A DNA stretch of 64,000 bases from Mycolicibacterium mucogenicum DSM 44124 (GCF_005670685.2 NZ_CP062008.1:3100001-3164000); one strand, 5' to 3'; positions 47,472 to 56,227 are shown, counted from the first letter of the stretch. A program made the numbers and translations. The notes: generated by a model not told the origin, from the letters alone.

Positions 47472-48251
47472 ATGGCTGCGCCGAACGCCGGACCGATCAC
47501 CGGGCCGATCACTGCGGCCGACGGCGATGCCCCTGGCGCGAACAGCTCGAACATCGGCGCGTTCTTCGACGTCGACGGCACGCTGGTGTCCGGTTTCATC
47601 GCGACGGTGCATGCGGCCCACCGGTTCCGGCAACGGCAGGCGGCCTTCGGTGAACTCACCGGAATTCTCGAAGCGACGTTGCGATACAAGTTGGGCCGCA
47701 TGGAGTTTGAGCGGTTGCTGGTGCGCGCCGCCGGTTACCTGCGCGGCGAGTCCCTCGCCGAACAGGAGGCACTCGGCGAGCAGCTGTTCCGCAGCCACGT
47801 ACAGGCCAGGATTTTTCCGACGATGCGCGAGGTCGTGCGCGCGCACCAGCGGTCCGGCCACACCGTCGTGCTGAGTTCGTCGGCCCTGACCATGCACGTG
47901 ATGCCGCTGGCCCGCTACCTCGGGGTCGAGCACGTCATCTGCAATCACTTCACCGTCGACGCCGACGGCGCCCTCACCGGTGACATCGTGCGGCCCATCG
48001 TCTGGGGCCACCGTAAGGCCGCCGCGGTCGAGGCGTTCAGCCAGGCCAATCAGGTTGACCTGCAACAAAGTTACTTCTACGCCGACGGCGACGAGGACCT
48101 GCCGCTGATGCACGTCGTGGGGCACCCGATTCCGGTGAATCCACGTCCCGGGCTGGCGGCCGAAGCGGAGCGACTCGGCTGGACGGTGGTCCGCGCGGCG
48201 GCCCCGCCCAGCGATCGGTCCGGCTGGCTCCGGCGGCTCGTGCGTCGCTGA
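47472..48251 (+). CDS. HAD-IB family phosphatase
   Basis: A 259-residue HAD-superfamily IB hydrolase (SerB-like). The nucleophile block FFDVDGTLVS has Asp33 and Asp35; SGHTVVLSSSALTMHVMPLA (motif II Ser), WGHRKAAAVEAF (Lys) and YADGDEDLPLMHVVG (motif IV acidic pair) follow. It removes phosphate from a small molecule or lipid such as phosphoserine or a lysophosphatidate; the substrate is not known. It is divergent from the SDR gene, with about 60 bp between starts. Confidence 0.9.
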   Translation: MAAPNAGPITGPITAADGDAPGANSSNIGAFFDVDGTLVSGFIATVHAAHRFRQRQAAFGELTGILEATLRYKLGRMEFERLLVRAAGYLRGESLAEQEALGEQLFRSHVQARIFPTMREVVRAHQRSGHTVVLSSSALTMHVMPLARYLGVEHVICNHFTVDADGALTGDIVRPIVWGHRKAAAVEAFSQANQVDLQQSYFYADGDEDLPLMHVVGHPIPVNPRPGLAAEAERLGWTVVRAAAPPSDRSGWLRRLVRR

Positions 48252-48302
48252 CGTTCTGGAACGGCCGTCGCCCGGAATCTGGGCCCAAATCCGCGCGTAG
48301 TC

Positions 48303-48347
48303 TTGCGCCCCGGTCGGTGACGCGGTACTAAATTAGAACACGTTTCA
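48303..48347 (+). promoter_or_regulatory. Promoter with KstR-type operator ahead of NMO gene
   Basis: A -35 TTGCGC (48303-48308), 17 bp, and a -10 TACTAA (48326-48331), followed by TAGAACACGTTTCA at 48334-48347. This 14-mer fits the KstR consensus TNNAACNNGTTNNA, the operator of the cholesterol regulon. The region from 48269 on is nearly the same as the one ahead of CYP125 (56195-56272). Confidence 0.75.
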
Positions 48348-48389
48348 GTTTTGCCGTTTCTGCCCTCGGCCCCAGCACAAGGACTTCCC

Positions 48390-49522
48390 ATGCGCACCGC
48401 TATCTGCGACCAACTCGGCATCGAATACCCCATCTTCGCCTTCACCCACTGCCGCGACGTGGTCGTGGCGGTGAGCAAAGCCGGCGGCTTCGGCGTCCTG
48501 GGCGCGGTCGGCTTCTCCCCGAGCAGCTCGAGATCGAGCTGAAGTGGATCGACGAGAACATCGGCGACCACCCCTACGGCGTCGACATCGTCATCCCCAA
48601 CAAGTACGAGGGCATGGACCAGGTCGACCTCGATCCCGAGGTGCTCAAGAAGCAGCTCAACGCCCTGGTGCCGCAGGAGCATCTGGATTTCGCGAAGAAG
48701 CTGCTCGCCGACCACGGCGTGCCGGTCGACCACAGTGACGACGACGCCCTGCAGCTGCTGGGCTGGACCGAGGCCACCGCCACCCCGCAGGTCGAAGTCG
48801 CGCTGCAGCACCCCAAGTGCACGCTGATCGCCAACGCGCTGGGCACCCCGCCGAGGGACATGATCGACCACATCCATGCCGAGGGCCGCAAGGTCGCCGC
48901 GCTGTGCGGCTCGCCGTCACAGGCCCGCAAGCACGCCGACGCGGGTGTCGACATCATCATCGCCCAGGGCGGCGAGGCCGGCGGGCACAGCGGTGAGATC
49001 GGCTCGATCGTGCTGTGGCCGCAGGTGGTCAAGGAGGTCGCGCCGGTCCCGGTCCTGGCCGCGGGTGGCATCGGCAGCGGCCAGCAGATCGCCGCGGCGC
49101 TGGCGCTCGGCACGCAAGGTGCGTGGACCGGTTCGCAGTGGGTGATGGTCGAGGAGAGCGAACACTCCGAGCAGCAGCACGCCGCGTACGCCAAGGCCAG
49201 CAGCAAGGACACCGTGCGCAGCCGGTCGTTCACCGGCAAGCCGGCACGGATGCTGCGCAACGACTGGACCGAGGCCTGGGAGAAGGAAGGCAACCCGAAG
49301 CCGCTCGGAATGCCCTTGCAGTACATGGTTTCCGGCATGGCAGTGGCGGCCACGCACAAGTACCCGAACGAGAGCGTCGACGTCGCGTTCAACCCCGTCG
49401 GCCAGGTGGTCGGCCAGTTCACCAAGGTGGAGAAGACGTCCGCGGTGATCGAGCGCTGGGTGCAGGAGTACCTGGAGGCCACCGGCCGGCTCGAGGAGCT
49501 GAACGAAGCCGCGTCCGTGTGA
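48390..49522 (+). pseudogene. NMO-family (nitronate monooxygenase-like) oxidoreductase, broken by 1-base deletion
   Basis: Would be 377 residues with one C added to the run at 48517-48520. As sequenced, the first 44 codons (MRTAICDQLGIEYPIFAFTH, then AGGFGVLGAVGFSP) are out of frame with the rest (EQLEIELKWIDENIGDHPYG onward). The FMN-binding parts are intact: DIIIAQGGEAGGHSGEIGS and VPVLAAGGIGSGQQIAAAL. An AAGGA site precedes ATG 48390. It has the KstR-type operator upstream, and it resembles a KstR-regulated NMO-like gene of M. tuberculosis (probably Rv1894c, from memory), so a role in steroid catabolism is inferred. The next gene starts inside its stop. Confidence 0.85.
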
Positions 49523-49962
49523 TCGAGGCCGCCGGCAGCGGGTTCCTGATCGCCGTCCTGTGGATGGACCTGATTTTCGATGTTCAGGTGCTCCCCCACC
49601 GCGGGGCGACCGAACTTCCGGAACCCGTGCTGGCGTCCATCGCCGCGTACTACCACCGGGCCTCCACCACGTCCCGGCCGATGAGCCTGTTGATCGCCGC
49701 CGTGATGGTGATCCTGCTGGCGGCGTTCGCTTTTGACGCTTTTCGCGGCGTCCTTCCGGCGTGGCTGGTCGGGGTCGCCGCGGTCCTGGCCGGCGGGCCG
49801 GTCCTTTTGGCATTGCTGCGCACCGTCCCGCACGCCGTGGCACTGGGACACCGGCGCGGGACCATCGCCGAACAGTCCCGGCTGGCGCGGTCGGTGTGCC
49901 GCGACCATCTGTTCTGTTTGGCCGGCATGTCCGCTTTTCTGGTGCTCTGGTTGGTGAACTGA
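49519..49962 (+). CDS. Small integral membrane protein, hypothetical
   Basis: A 147-residue protein with about four transmembrane helices (SGFLIAVLWMDLIFDVQVLP, PMSLLIAAVMVILLAAFAF, LVGVAAVLAGGPVLLALL and FCLAGMSAFLVLWLV). The GTG start overlaps the NMO stop (GTGTGA), so it is translationally coupled to that gene and shares the KstR-type promoter. The family is not recognised. It ends three bases before the right hairpin of the second DUF559 module. Confidence 0.7.
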   Translation: MIEAAGSGFLIAVLWMDLIFDVQVLPHRGATELPEPVLASIAAYYHRASTTSRPMSLLIAAVMVILLAAFAFDAFRGVLPAWLVGVAAVLAGGPVLLALLRTVPHAVALGHRRGTIAEQSRLARSVCRDHLFCLAGMSAFLVLWLVN

Positions 49963-49964
49963 CG

Positions 49965-50017
49965 CGCTTGCGCCTCGGATTGCAGTCACCTGGTGGCTGG
50001 GATCCGAGGGTTAAGCG
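49965..50017. repeat. Hairpin of DUF559 module, copy 2 (after the gene)
   Basis: A long palindrome: outer CGCTT/AAGCG, then CCTCGGATTGCAGTCACC against GGTGGCTGGGATCCGAGG, which pair over nearly the whole length with one mismatch and G-T wobbles. It lies 13 bp after the stop of the decayed DUF559 gene (minus strand) and 3 bp after the membrane protein gene. The core CCTCGGAT...ATCCGAGG is shared with the hairpins of copy 1. Confidence 0.8.
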
Positions 50018-50029
50018 AATCGGGTCTGA

Positions 50030-50988
50030 TCAGGCCGCGAGATCGACGGCGGGATACGCACACGCCGGTACGCACGGGTGGCCGTACACCTCCACGCCGC
50101 GCTGCTTCAAGATCTGGGCGATCTTCCCGGCGGTCTGACATGGCCGGTCAAAAACCTGCTGGTAGCTGAGTCGGACCGTCAACCGGCCATCGACTGCGGC
50201 GTCCAGATCACGCTCGAAATCATTGTTCCGCGCGGCTGCCGAGTCGTGGAACAGCCGGCCATCCAGCTCGACGACCAGTCGCTGCCCGTACTCGATGTCG
50301 CGGTAGCGCACTCCCGCCGACGAACGCGACCGGGCCTGCCGAGTGGCTCGGGGCAGCCCGTGCGCCCGCTCAACACGGTTCAAGTAACCGTGTTCGAGGA
50401 CCGAACATGTCCCGTCGGCGATGTCGACCAGGACGGCACGCAGCCACCGTCGACGAGGTATCCGCGCTCGGCCGTCCAGTGCCGCGAGGAGGCGCTGCGC
50501 GGTGGTGCGTCGCGACTGGCAGGCATCCGCGAGAACAGCGATCGCTCGAATTCCGTGGTCCGGCAAGCGACATCGAGGGCGGCCTCCTCGTAGCGGACCC
50601 TCGGCGGTCCGACGTGCCACAGGGCGCGCTGGTCCAACTGAGCGAGATGGTGGATGCGCACGCCGTCGGGCTCTACCAACACAGTCCGGTTCACATCCAC
50701 GGCGACGTGGATCAGCGGACCTTCGCGCCACATCGCCGATTCCAGACACAGCGCTGCGGGTGCCGCGTAAAGGACTGCAGCCCAAGCGCGTTGCTGCCAA
50801 GTGGGCGGTCCAGTGTGGTTGACGTAGACGCCGTCATGGATGCGGGCCCATTCGTTTCGCCTGAGCATCCGGCGGATGTACGGGTCGTGTCGGCCGGCTT
50901 CGAGGACTTGTCGGCGTGCGATGACACCAGCCTGACGGCCGAGCACCTCAGCAATTTCAGCGTCAGCCACCCCGCCCCCGTTGTCCAC
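50030..50988 (-). pseudogene. AbiEi/DUF559 protein gene, copy 2, frameshifted
   Basis: A homologue of the gene at 24655-25614. The N-terminal part (AEIAEVLGRQAGVIARRQVL) and the C-terminal part (YGQRLVVELDGRLFHDSAAA) are both present, but in different frames: one G is missing after the codons for RTTEFE (near 50545 on the plus strand), where copy 1 reads EFEAIAVLADACQ. The length is 959 nt against 960 in copy 1, so no other indel has occurred. The GTG at 50988 is in the same place as in copy 1. It is very probably inactive. Confidence 0.85.
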
Positions 50989-51052
50989 GACGTCGATCTT
51001 CGCCACAACGCGCCGTCGTCCGCCAGATCCCGGGTGAGCAGGCTGTGGATAA

Positions 51053-51106
51053 CCGCCAAGACCTCGGATTGCAGTCACCTGGTGGCTGGAATCCGAGGGT
51101 TAGCGG
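51053..51106. repeat. Hairpin of DUF559 module, copy 2 (before the gene)
   Basis: Core ACCTCGGATTGCAGTCACC with GGTGGCTGGAATCCGAGG; the arms CCTCGGATT/AATCCGAGG are perfect. It nearly repeats the hairpin at 49965-50017, in the same orientation, and lies upstream of the gene as read on the minus strand. Between it and the gene, TTATCCACAG (as GGCTGTGGATAACC on the plus strand, 51041-51054) is conserved with copy 1. Confidence 0.8.
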
Positions 51107-51132
51107 ACTCGATCCCCTTCACCCGCGCCTGC

Positions 51133-51160
51133 CGATTATGTATGGTTGCATACATAATCG
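51133..51160. promoter_or_regulatory. Perfect palindromic operator of the TetR regulator
   Basis: CGATTATGTATG and CATACATAATCG form a perfect 12-bp inverted repeat around the spacer GTTG. It lies 15 bp before the TetR start. Such a palindrome is typical of a TetR self-operator, so the TetR gene and the molybdopterin enzyme it overlaps are probably repressed by it until an inducer binds. Confidence 0.8.
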
Positions 51161-51175
51161 GACGGAAAGGCGCGG

Positions 51176-51745
51176 ATGGCTGGTCCTCGTGAACGCATGA
51201 TTGTGTCTGCGGCACTGCTCATCCGCGAGCGGGGCGCACAGTCGACGGCCATCGCGGACGTGCTCGCCCACAGCGGGGCACCGCGCGGCTCGGCATACCA
51301 CCACTTCCCCGGCGGTCGCACCCAACTACTCTGCGAGGCAATCGATTTCGCCGGCGAGTACATCGCCCGCCGGATCGACAAGGCCGGCACCGCGCTCGAG
51401 GCACTCGACGTGCTGGTCGACGGCTTCCGGACCCAACTCACCGAGACCGAATTCCGGGCCGGCTGCCCGGTGGTCGCGGTCGCCGTCGAGGCCGACAACC
51501 CGCCCGTCATCGAACGCGCCGCAGCCGCCTTCACCCGCTGGCTCGGCCAGCTCGAAGAGCAGCTGCGGGCCGACGGCGTGTCCGCCGAACAAGCCGCCGA
51601 ATTGGCCATGCTCGCCACCACCGCCATCGAAGGCGCCGTGCTGGTGGCACGCACCACCGGCTCCACCACCCCCTTGGACCTCGTGCATCGGCAGCTGCGC
51701 GCCCTCGTGTCTGCCGCCATCACCCAACGGAAGGCGTCTTCATGA
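51176..51745 (+). CDS. TetR/AcrR-family transcriptional repressor
   Basis: A 189-residue TetR regulator: N-terminal helix-turn-helix ERMIVSAALLIRERGAQSTA and GAPRGSAYHHFPGGRTQLL, then an all-helical ligand domain with FRAGCPVVAVAVEADNPPVI typical of the LmrA/YxaF-like C-terminal type. The AAAGG site lies five bases before the ATG. Its stop overlaps the molybdopterin enzyme start (ATGA), so the two form an operon controlled by the palindrome at 51133-51160. The inducer is unknown. Confidence 0.92.
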   Translation: MAGPRERMIVSAALLIRERGAQSTAIADVLAHSGAPRGSAYHHFPGGRTQLLCEAIDFAGEYIARRIDKAGTALEALDVLVDGFRTQLTETEFRAGCPVVAVAVEADNPPVIERAAAAFTRWLGQLEEQLRADGVSAEQAAELAMLATTAIEGAVLVARTTGSTTPLDLVHRQLRALVSAAITQRKASS

Positions 51746-53982
51746 CCGAAACCCAGGCCGGCTGGCAGTCGACCGCCTGCATCCTGTGCGAATGCAACTG
51801 CGGCATCGTCGTCCAGCTCGACGGCCGCACCCTGTCGAAAATCCGTGGCGACAAGGCACATCCGGCCTCGCAGGGCTATACCTGCAATAAGGCACTGCGG
51901 CTGGATCACTACCAGAATAACCGCGACCGCCTCACCTCACCGATGCGCCGGCGCTCCGACGGCACCTACGAGGAAATCGACTGGGACACGGCGATTTCCG
52001 AGATCGCCGAGGGCTTTTCGCGGATCCGCGACGAGTACGGTGGCGACAAGATCTTCTACTACGGCGGCGGTGGCCAGGGTAACCACCTGGGCGGCGCCTA
52101 CAGCGGTGCGTTCCTCAAGGCGCTCGGCAGCCGGTATCGGTCAAATGCGTTGGCGCAAGAGAAGACCGGCGAGTTCTGGGTCGACGCGCAGCTCTACGGC
52201 GGACATACCCGCGGTGAGTTCGAACACGCCGAGGTGTCGGTGTTCATCGGGAAGAACCCGTGGATGTCACAGAGCTTCCCGCGAGCCCGCACCGTGCTGC
52301 AGGACATCGCGAAAGACCCGCAGCGGTCGATGGTCGTCATCGATCCGGTACTCACCGACACCGCCAAGATGGCGGACTTCCACCTGCGGGTCCGCCCCGG
52401 GACGGACGCGTGGTGCCTGTCGGCCCTGGCCGCGGTTCTGGTCCAGGAGAACCTGTGCGACGAGGCGTTTCTCACCGAACATGTCACCGGCGTCGAACCG
52501 GTACGGGAGGCGCTGCACGCGGTGGACATCGACGAGTTCGCCCGGCGCTGCGGCGTCGACGCCGAGCTGTTGCGCGCGGCAGCACGCCGGATTGCCGGTG
52601 CGGCAAGCGTTTCGGTGTTCGAGGACCTCGGCGTTCAGCAGGCGCCCAACAGCACCTTGTGCTCGTACCTGAACAAGATGTTGTGGATCCTGACCGGCAA
52701 CTTCGCCAAACGTGGTGGGCAGCATCTGCATTCGTCGTTCGCGCCACTGTTCGCCGCGGGCGGCGTCGGCCGCTCTCCGGTGACCGGCGCTCCCATCATC
52801 GCCGGGCTGCTGCCGTCCAACGTCGTGCCGCAGGAGATCCTGACCGACCATCCGGACCGCTTCCGCGCGATGATCGTCGAGAGCAGCAACCCCGCGCACT
52901 CCATCGCCGACTCGAATGCGGTGCGCGACGCGCTCGGCGCGCTGGAACTGGTCGTGGTCATCGACGTCGCGATGACCGAGACCGCCCGACTGGCCCACTA
53001 CGTGCTGCCGGCGGCGAGCCAGTTCGAGAAACCCGAGGCCACGTTCTTCAATCTCGAATTCCCGCACAACACCTTTCATCTGCGCCACCCCCTGATGACG
53101 CCGCTGCCCGGCACCCTGCCCGAACCCGAGATCTGGGCGCGGCTGGTGCGCGCGCTCGGCGTCGTCGACGACGCGGAACTCGACCCGCTGCGCCGGGCCG
53201 CCCGTGACGGCCTCGACGCCTACCTCGGAGCGTTCTTCGGTGCGGTGGGCGCCAACCCGGCGCTGGGCCGCGTGCTGCCGTATGTGCTCTACGAGACCCT
53301 CGGCCCGACACTGCCGGAGGGCCTGGCCGGTGCGGCCGCACTGTGGGGGCTGGCGCAGAAGACCGCCATGACCTACCCGGATGCGGTCCGCCGAGCCGGC
53401 CACCCGGACGGCAACGCGCTGTTCACCGCGATCCTCGAAGGCCGGTCCGGGGTGACGTTCACGGAGCACGAGTACGCGGACGACTGGACGCTGGTGACGC
53501 ACCCCGACCGCAAGTTCGTCCTCGAGATACCCGAGATGCTCTCCGAACTCGCGGCGCTCGCCACCGACCGGCCGCCGCTGATCTCCGACGAATACCCGAT
53601 TGTGCTGTCGGCCGGTGAGCGCCGGGCGTTCACGGCCAACGACATCATCCGGGATCCGGGCTGGCGCAAGCGTGACGCCGACGGCGCGCTGCGGGTCAGC
53701 GTGGAGGACGCCGCGGCGCTGGGACTCGTCGACGGCGGACGGGCCCGCATCACGACGGCCGCCGGGACCGCGGAGGCCGCGGTGGAGGTCACCGACGTCA
53801 TGCTGCCGGGCCACGCCTCGCTGCCCAACGGGTTCGGCGTGGACTTCACCGAGGCCGACGGCGAGAAGCGGGTGCCCGGCGTGGCGCCCAACGACCTCAC
53901 CTCGGCGGACTGGCGCGATGCGTTCGCGGGTACCCCGTGGCACAAGCATGTGCCGGCCCGGATCGAGGCGCTGACGGCCTGA
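51742..53982 (+). CDS. Molybdopterin-dependent oxidoreductase (DMSO-reductase family)
   Basis: A 746-residue Mo-bisPGD enzyme. The N-terminal 4Fe-4S site has Cys in TACILCECNCGIVVQ and a fourth Cys in SQGYTCNKALRL, then GGGGQGNHLGGAY, NPWMSQSFPRA and a C-terminal cofactor domain (LPNGFGVDFTEADGEKRVPG). No twin-arginine signal is seen, so it is probably cytosolic. The electron donor and substrate are unknown; the family includes formate dehydrogenase and biotin-sulfoxide-type reductases. It is translationally coupled to the TetR gene and under the same operator. Confidence 0.92.
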   Translation: MTETQAGWQSTACILCECNCGIVVQLDGRTLSKIRGDKAHPASQGYTCNKALRLDHYQNNRDRLTSPMRRRSDGTYEEIDWDTAISEIAEGFSRIRDEYGGDKIFYYGGGGQGNHLGGAYSGAFLKALGSRYRSNALAQEKTGEFWVDAQLYGGHTRGEFEHAEVSVFIGKNPWMSQSFPRARTVLQDIAKDPQRSMVVIDPVLTDTAKMADFHLRVRPGTDAWCLSALAAVLVQENLCDEAFLTEHVTGVEPVREALHAVDIDEFARRCGVDAELLRAAARRIAGAASVSVFEDLGVQQAPNSTLCSYLNKMLWILTGNFAKRGGQHLHSSFAPLFAAGGVGRSPVTGAPIIAGLLPSNVVPQEILTDHPDRFRAMIVESSNPAHSIADSNAVRDALGALELVVVIDVAMTETARLAHYVLPAASQFEKPEATFFNLEFPHNTFHLRHPLMTPLPGTLPEPEIWARLVRALGVVDDAELDPLRRAARDGLDAYLGAFFGAVGANPALGRVLPYVLYETLGPTLPEGLAGAAALWGLAQKTAMTYPDAVRRAGHPDGNALFTAILEGRSGVTFTEHEYADDWTLVTHPDRKFVLEIPEMLSELAALATDRPPLISDEYPIVLSAGERRAFTANDIIRDPGWRKRDADGALRVSVEDAAALGLVDGGRARITTAAGTAEAAVEVTDVMLPGHASLPNGFGVDFTEADGEKRVPGVAPNDLTSADWRDAFAGTPWHKHVPARIEALTA

Positions 53983-54654
53983 TCAGCTGGCGACCGGGTC
54001 GCCCGGCAGGAGCAGCCGGTCGATCGTGCTGACACTCTCGGGCGACAGCCCCTCGCGCATGACCGCTTCGAGAAACTGTGCCGCAACGGTTTTGACTTTG
54101 ACGTGCGTCAGTTGCGAGCGCCACGTGAGGATGTCGAACGCGCGGTCGGCGTCGATCCCGTAGGCCGCCATCAAAATGCCCTTGGCCTGCTCGATGGTGG
54201 CGCGGGATTTCACGACCTGCTTGATCTCCGACGTCAGGTCGGCCTGCATGGTGTCGGTGACGTCGACGTAGTAGCCCTGCGTCCCGACCACGTCACCCGA
54301 TTCGTCGGTCAGGTGGTCACCGACCACCACCATCCAATGGGTCTTGCCATCGGTGTCGATGATCCGGTGCCGGCTGCTGAACAGGCCGCCCGACCGCACC
54401 CGCTCGAGGATTTCGGCCACCCTCGCCCGGTCGTCGGGGTGCTTGTGGCTCAGCAGCAACTCGGTCGTGGGCTCCACCTGCCCCGAGTAGCCGTGCATCC
54501 GCGCCACCTCTTCGGACCAGACCCACCGCTGATCGGCGACGAAGAACTTGAATCCCCCGGCTTTCGGCGAATCGCCGCCGGCCAGGACTGCAGCGACTTC
54601 CCAGTGCTCGGGCGCGTTGTCGGCATCGGCGTCATCGGCCAGTGCATCAGGCAT
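53983..54654 (-). CDS. PAS-ANTAR domain regulator
   Basis: A 223-residue protein: a PAS fold (FFVADQRWVWSEEVARMHGY, then HRIIDTDGKTHWMVVVGDHL) in the first 140 residues, and a C-terminal ANTAR domain (EIKQVVKSRATIEQAKGILM, then DILTWRSQLTHVKVKTVAAQ). ANTAR proteins bind nascent RNA and prevent termination. The stop is adjacent to that of the molybdopterin gene (convergent). It is divergent from the Crp-type gene, with a perfect palindrome between them. Confidence 0.88.
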   Translation of the reverse strand: MPDALADDADADNAPEHWEVAAVLAGGDSPKAGGFKFFVADQRWVWSEEVARMHGYSGQVEPTTELLLSHKHPDDRARVAEILERVRSGGLFSSRHRIIDTDGKTHWMVVVGDHLTDESGDVVGTQGYYVDVTDTMQADLTSEIKQVVKSRATIEQAKGILMAAYGIDADRAFDILTWRSQLTHVKVKTVAAQFLEAVMREGLSPESVSTIDRLLLPGDPVAS

Positions 54655-54728
54655 ACGGAACCAATCGTTTGATCTCTATGAGGGCTACACCCAGGCCGCG
54701 TTGACGGTCGGGCCCGCAAATACTAGCC

Positions 54729-54752
54729 GTTATGTCAGCTCTCTGACATAAC
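54729..54752. promoter_or_regulatory. Perfect palindromic operator between ANTAR and Crp-type genes
   Basis: GTTATGTCAG and CTGACATAAC form a perfect 10-bp inverted repeat around CTCT. It lies 75 bp before the PAS-ANTAR start and 65 bp before the Crp-type start. The spacing fits a dimeric regulator such as the Crp-type protein beside it. Confidence 0.7.
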
Positions 54753-54816
54753 AAATCACCGACGCGCCGTGACTTGTCCGTATCGGGACGGCGCACCCGT
54801 CGAGTAGCTTGCATGG

Positions 54817-55545
54817 GTGGGCACGGGGGTTGAGCTGAGCGATCTGCACCGCAACGCGGTGCTCGCAACCTTCGACAGCGACCGCCTCGACCGACTGCTG
54901 CCGCACATCCAGATCGACTTCAGCCCCATCGGCCACGTCGCCCAACGGGCCGGAAACCCGTTGAGCCACATCCACTTCCCCCTCGATTCGGTCTATTCGG
55001 TCCTGGCCGAATCCGAGCACGGCGCCGGGATCGAAGTGGGCACCGTCGGATCCGAGGGCCTGGTCGGCATCGCCGGCCATCTCGGCGCGCGCAACAGCCG
55101 CCAGACCGTCGTCTGCTGGTGCGCCGGCGACACCGCCTACGTTCCGGTCGCGGAGTTTCTGCAGGTGACCACGGAAGGTGGCCCGTGGCACGACGCGATC
55201 GACCGGTTCACCGACTATCTGCTCATCCAGACGGCCCAGAACGTGCTGTGCACCAGCGCGCACTCGGTGCGCGCACGGTTGGCGCGCTGGCTGCTGGCCG
55301 CCCATGACCGATACGACTGCCAACAGTTCTCGAGCACGCAGGAAAGCCTGTCGCAGATGCTGGGTGTGCAGCGCCCGACCATCTCCGACACGGCGGCACG
55401 GATGCAACGCGAGGGCTTGATCATCTACCGACGCGGCAACATCGAGATCGTCGACCGCGTCGCGCTCCGGCAGATCGCGTGCGAGTGCTACCGCGTCGTC
55501 CACCAGGCGCTGACGGCTGTGCGCGACGCGGGCCGGCCGAGCTAA
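54817..55545 (+). CDS. Crp/Fnr-family transcriptional regulator
   Basis: A 242-residue regulator with an N-terminal cyclic-nucleotide-binding-like fold (LPHIQIDFSPIGHVAQRAG, then GIEVGTVGSEGLVGIAGHLG) and a C-terminal helix-turn-helix (TQESLSQMLGVQRPTISDTA, ARMQREGLIIYRRGNIEIVD). It lacks the four-Cys cluster of Fnr, so it is probably not an oxygen sensor of that type. The GTG at 54817 was used as the start; an ATG four bases earlier is out of frame. Its stop overlaps the secreted protein gene stop by 4 bp. The ligand is unknown. Confidence 0.88.
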   Translation: MGTGVELSDLHRNAVLATFDSDRLDRLLPHIQIDFSPIGHVAQRAGNPLSHIHFPLDSVYSVLAESEHGAGIEVGTVGSEGLVGIAGHLGARNSRQTVVCWCAGDTAYVPVAEFLQVTTEGGPWHDAIDRFTDYLLIQTAQNVLCTSAHSVRARLARWLLAAHDRYDCQQFSSTQESLSQMLGVQRPTISDTAARMQREGLIIYRRGNIEIVDRVALRQIACECYRVVHQALTAVRDAGRPS

Positions 55546-56006
55546 CCGGCCGGAGCGTCCGGCGCGGGCGGAGCTGCCACCGGCGCCTGCGGACCGGCGG
55601 GCATCCCCGGCGGCGGTGCCGCATCGGCGTCCATGGGTCGCTGCGCCAGCAGCACGAGAGCCTCCTTGGGGCTGATCTCGCGCTCCTGGACGGCGTGCCA
55701 GACATCGCGCAGATACGACAGCTGGTCGGTGTCCTGCGACCCCTCAGCGGTGGTCGTCGTGTACGGCGGCAGATTCTCGGGACTGGACAGGTGCGGCACC
55801 GGAGCGGCGTTCGCCACCGGGACCGGCTTCCCGACCGGGGCCGGCTTGGGATCCACGGGCGGTGGCGGCGGATCGATCGGCGCGGCCGAGAGGTCGACCG
55901 GCGCCGTGTCGTCGGCCCACGCGGGCGCTGCCGACGCGACCGGCAGCAGCAACGCTGCGCAGGCCAGACCCACGGCGCGGAATTTGACGCTGTCCAGGAT
56001 TCTCAT
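55542..56006 (-). CDS. Proline-rich exported protein with Y-x-RD-x-WH segment
   Basis: A 154-residue exported protein with a signal peptide (FRAVGLACAALLLPVASAAP, cut near AWAD), then a Pro/Val/Ala-rich part and one ordered segment LSYLRDVWHAVQEREISPKE before another proline-rich tail. The segment resembles GYIRDLWHTFHSG in the protein at 11590. GGAGGG lies before the ATG at 56006. No family is recognised. The CYP125 promoter lies behind it. Confidence 0.75.
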   Translation of the reverse strand: MRILDSVKFRAVGLACAALLLPVASAAPAWADDTAPVDLSAAPIDPPPPPVDPKPAPVGKPVPVANAAPVPHLSSPENLPPYTTTTAEGSQDTDQLSYLRDVWHAVQEREISPKEALVLLAQRPMDADAAPPPGMPAGPQAPVAAPPAPDAPAG

Positions 56007-56227
56007 GTGTTGCCCTCCCGTCCGTCTGCGGTAACCAATGGTGCTACAGGTGACTGCGGTATTGCTGGGAATTTGCCGGATCAATGTGGTGCGACCGTAC
56101 GAATCCCCCATCGGGGCCGGCGCCACAACGCACCTGCCGCGGGCGCGTCAGCTACGACGAATAGTGCTGCGCTCATCGGCGGGCATCGGCATTCGCCCAG
56201 AATCTGAGCCGAATTATCGGCATAACC

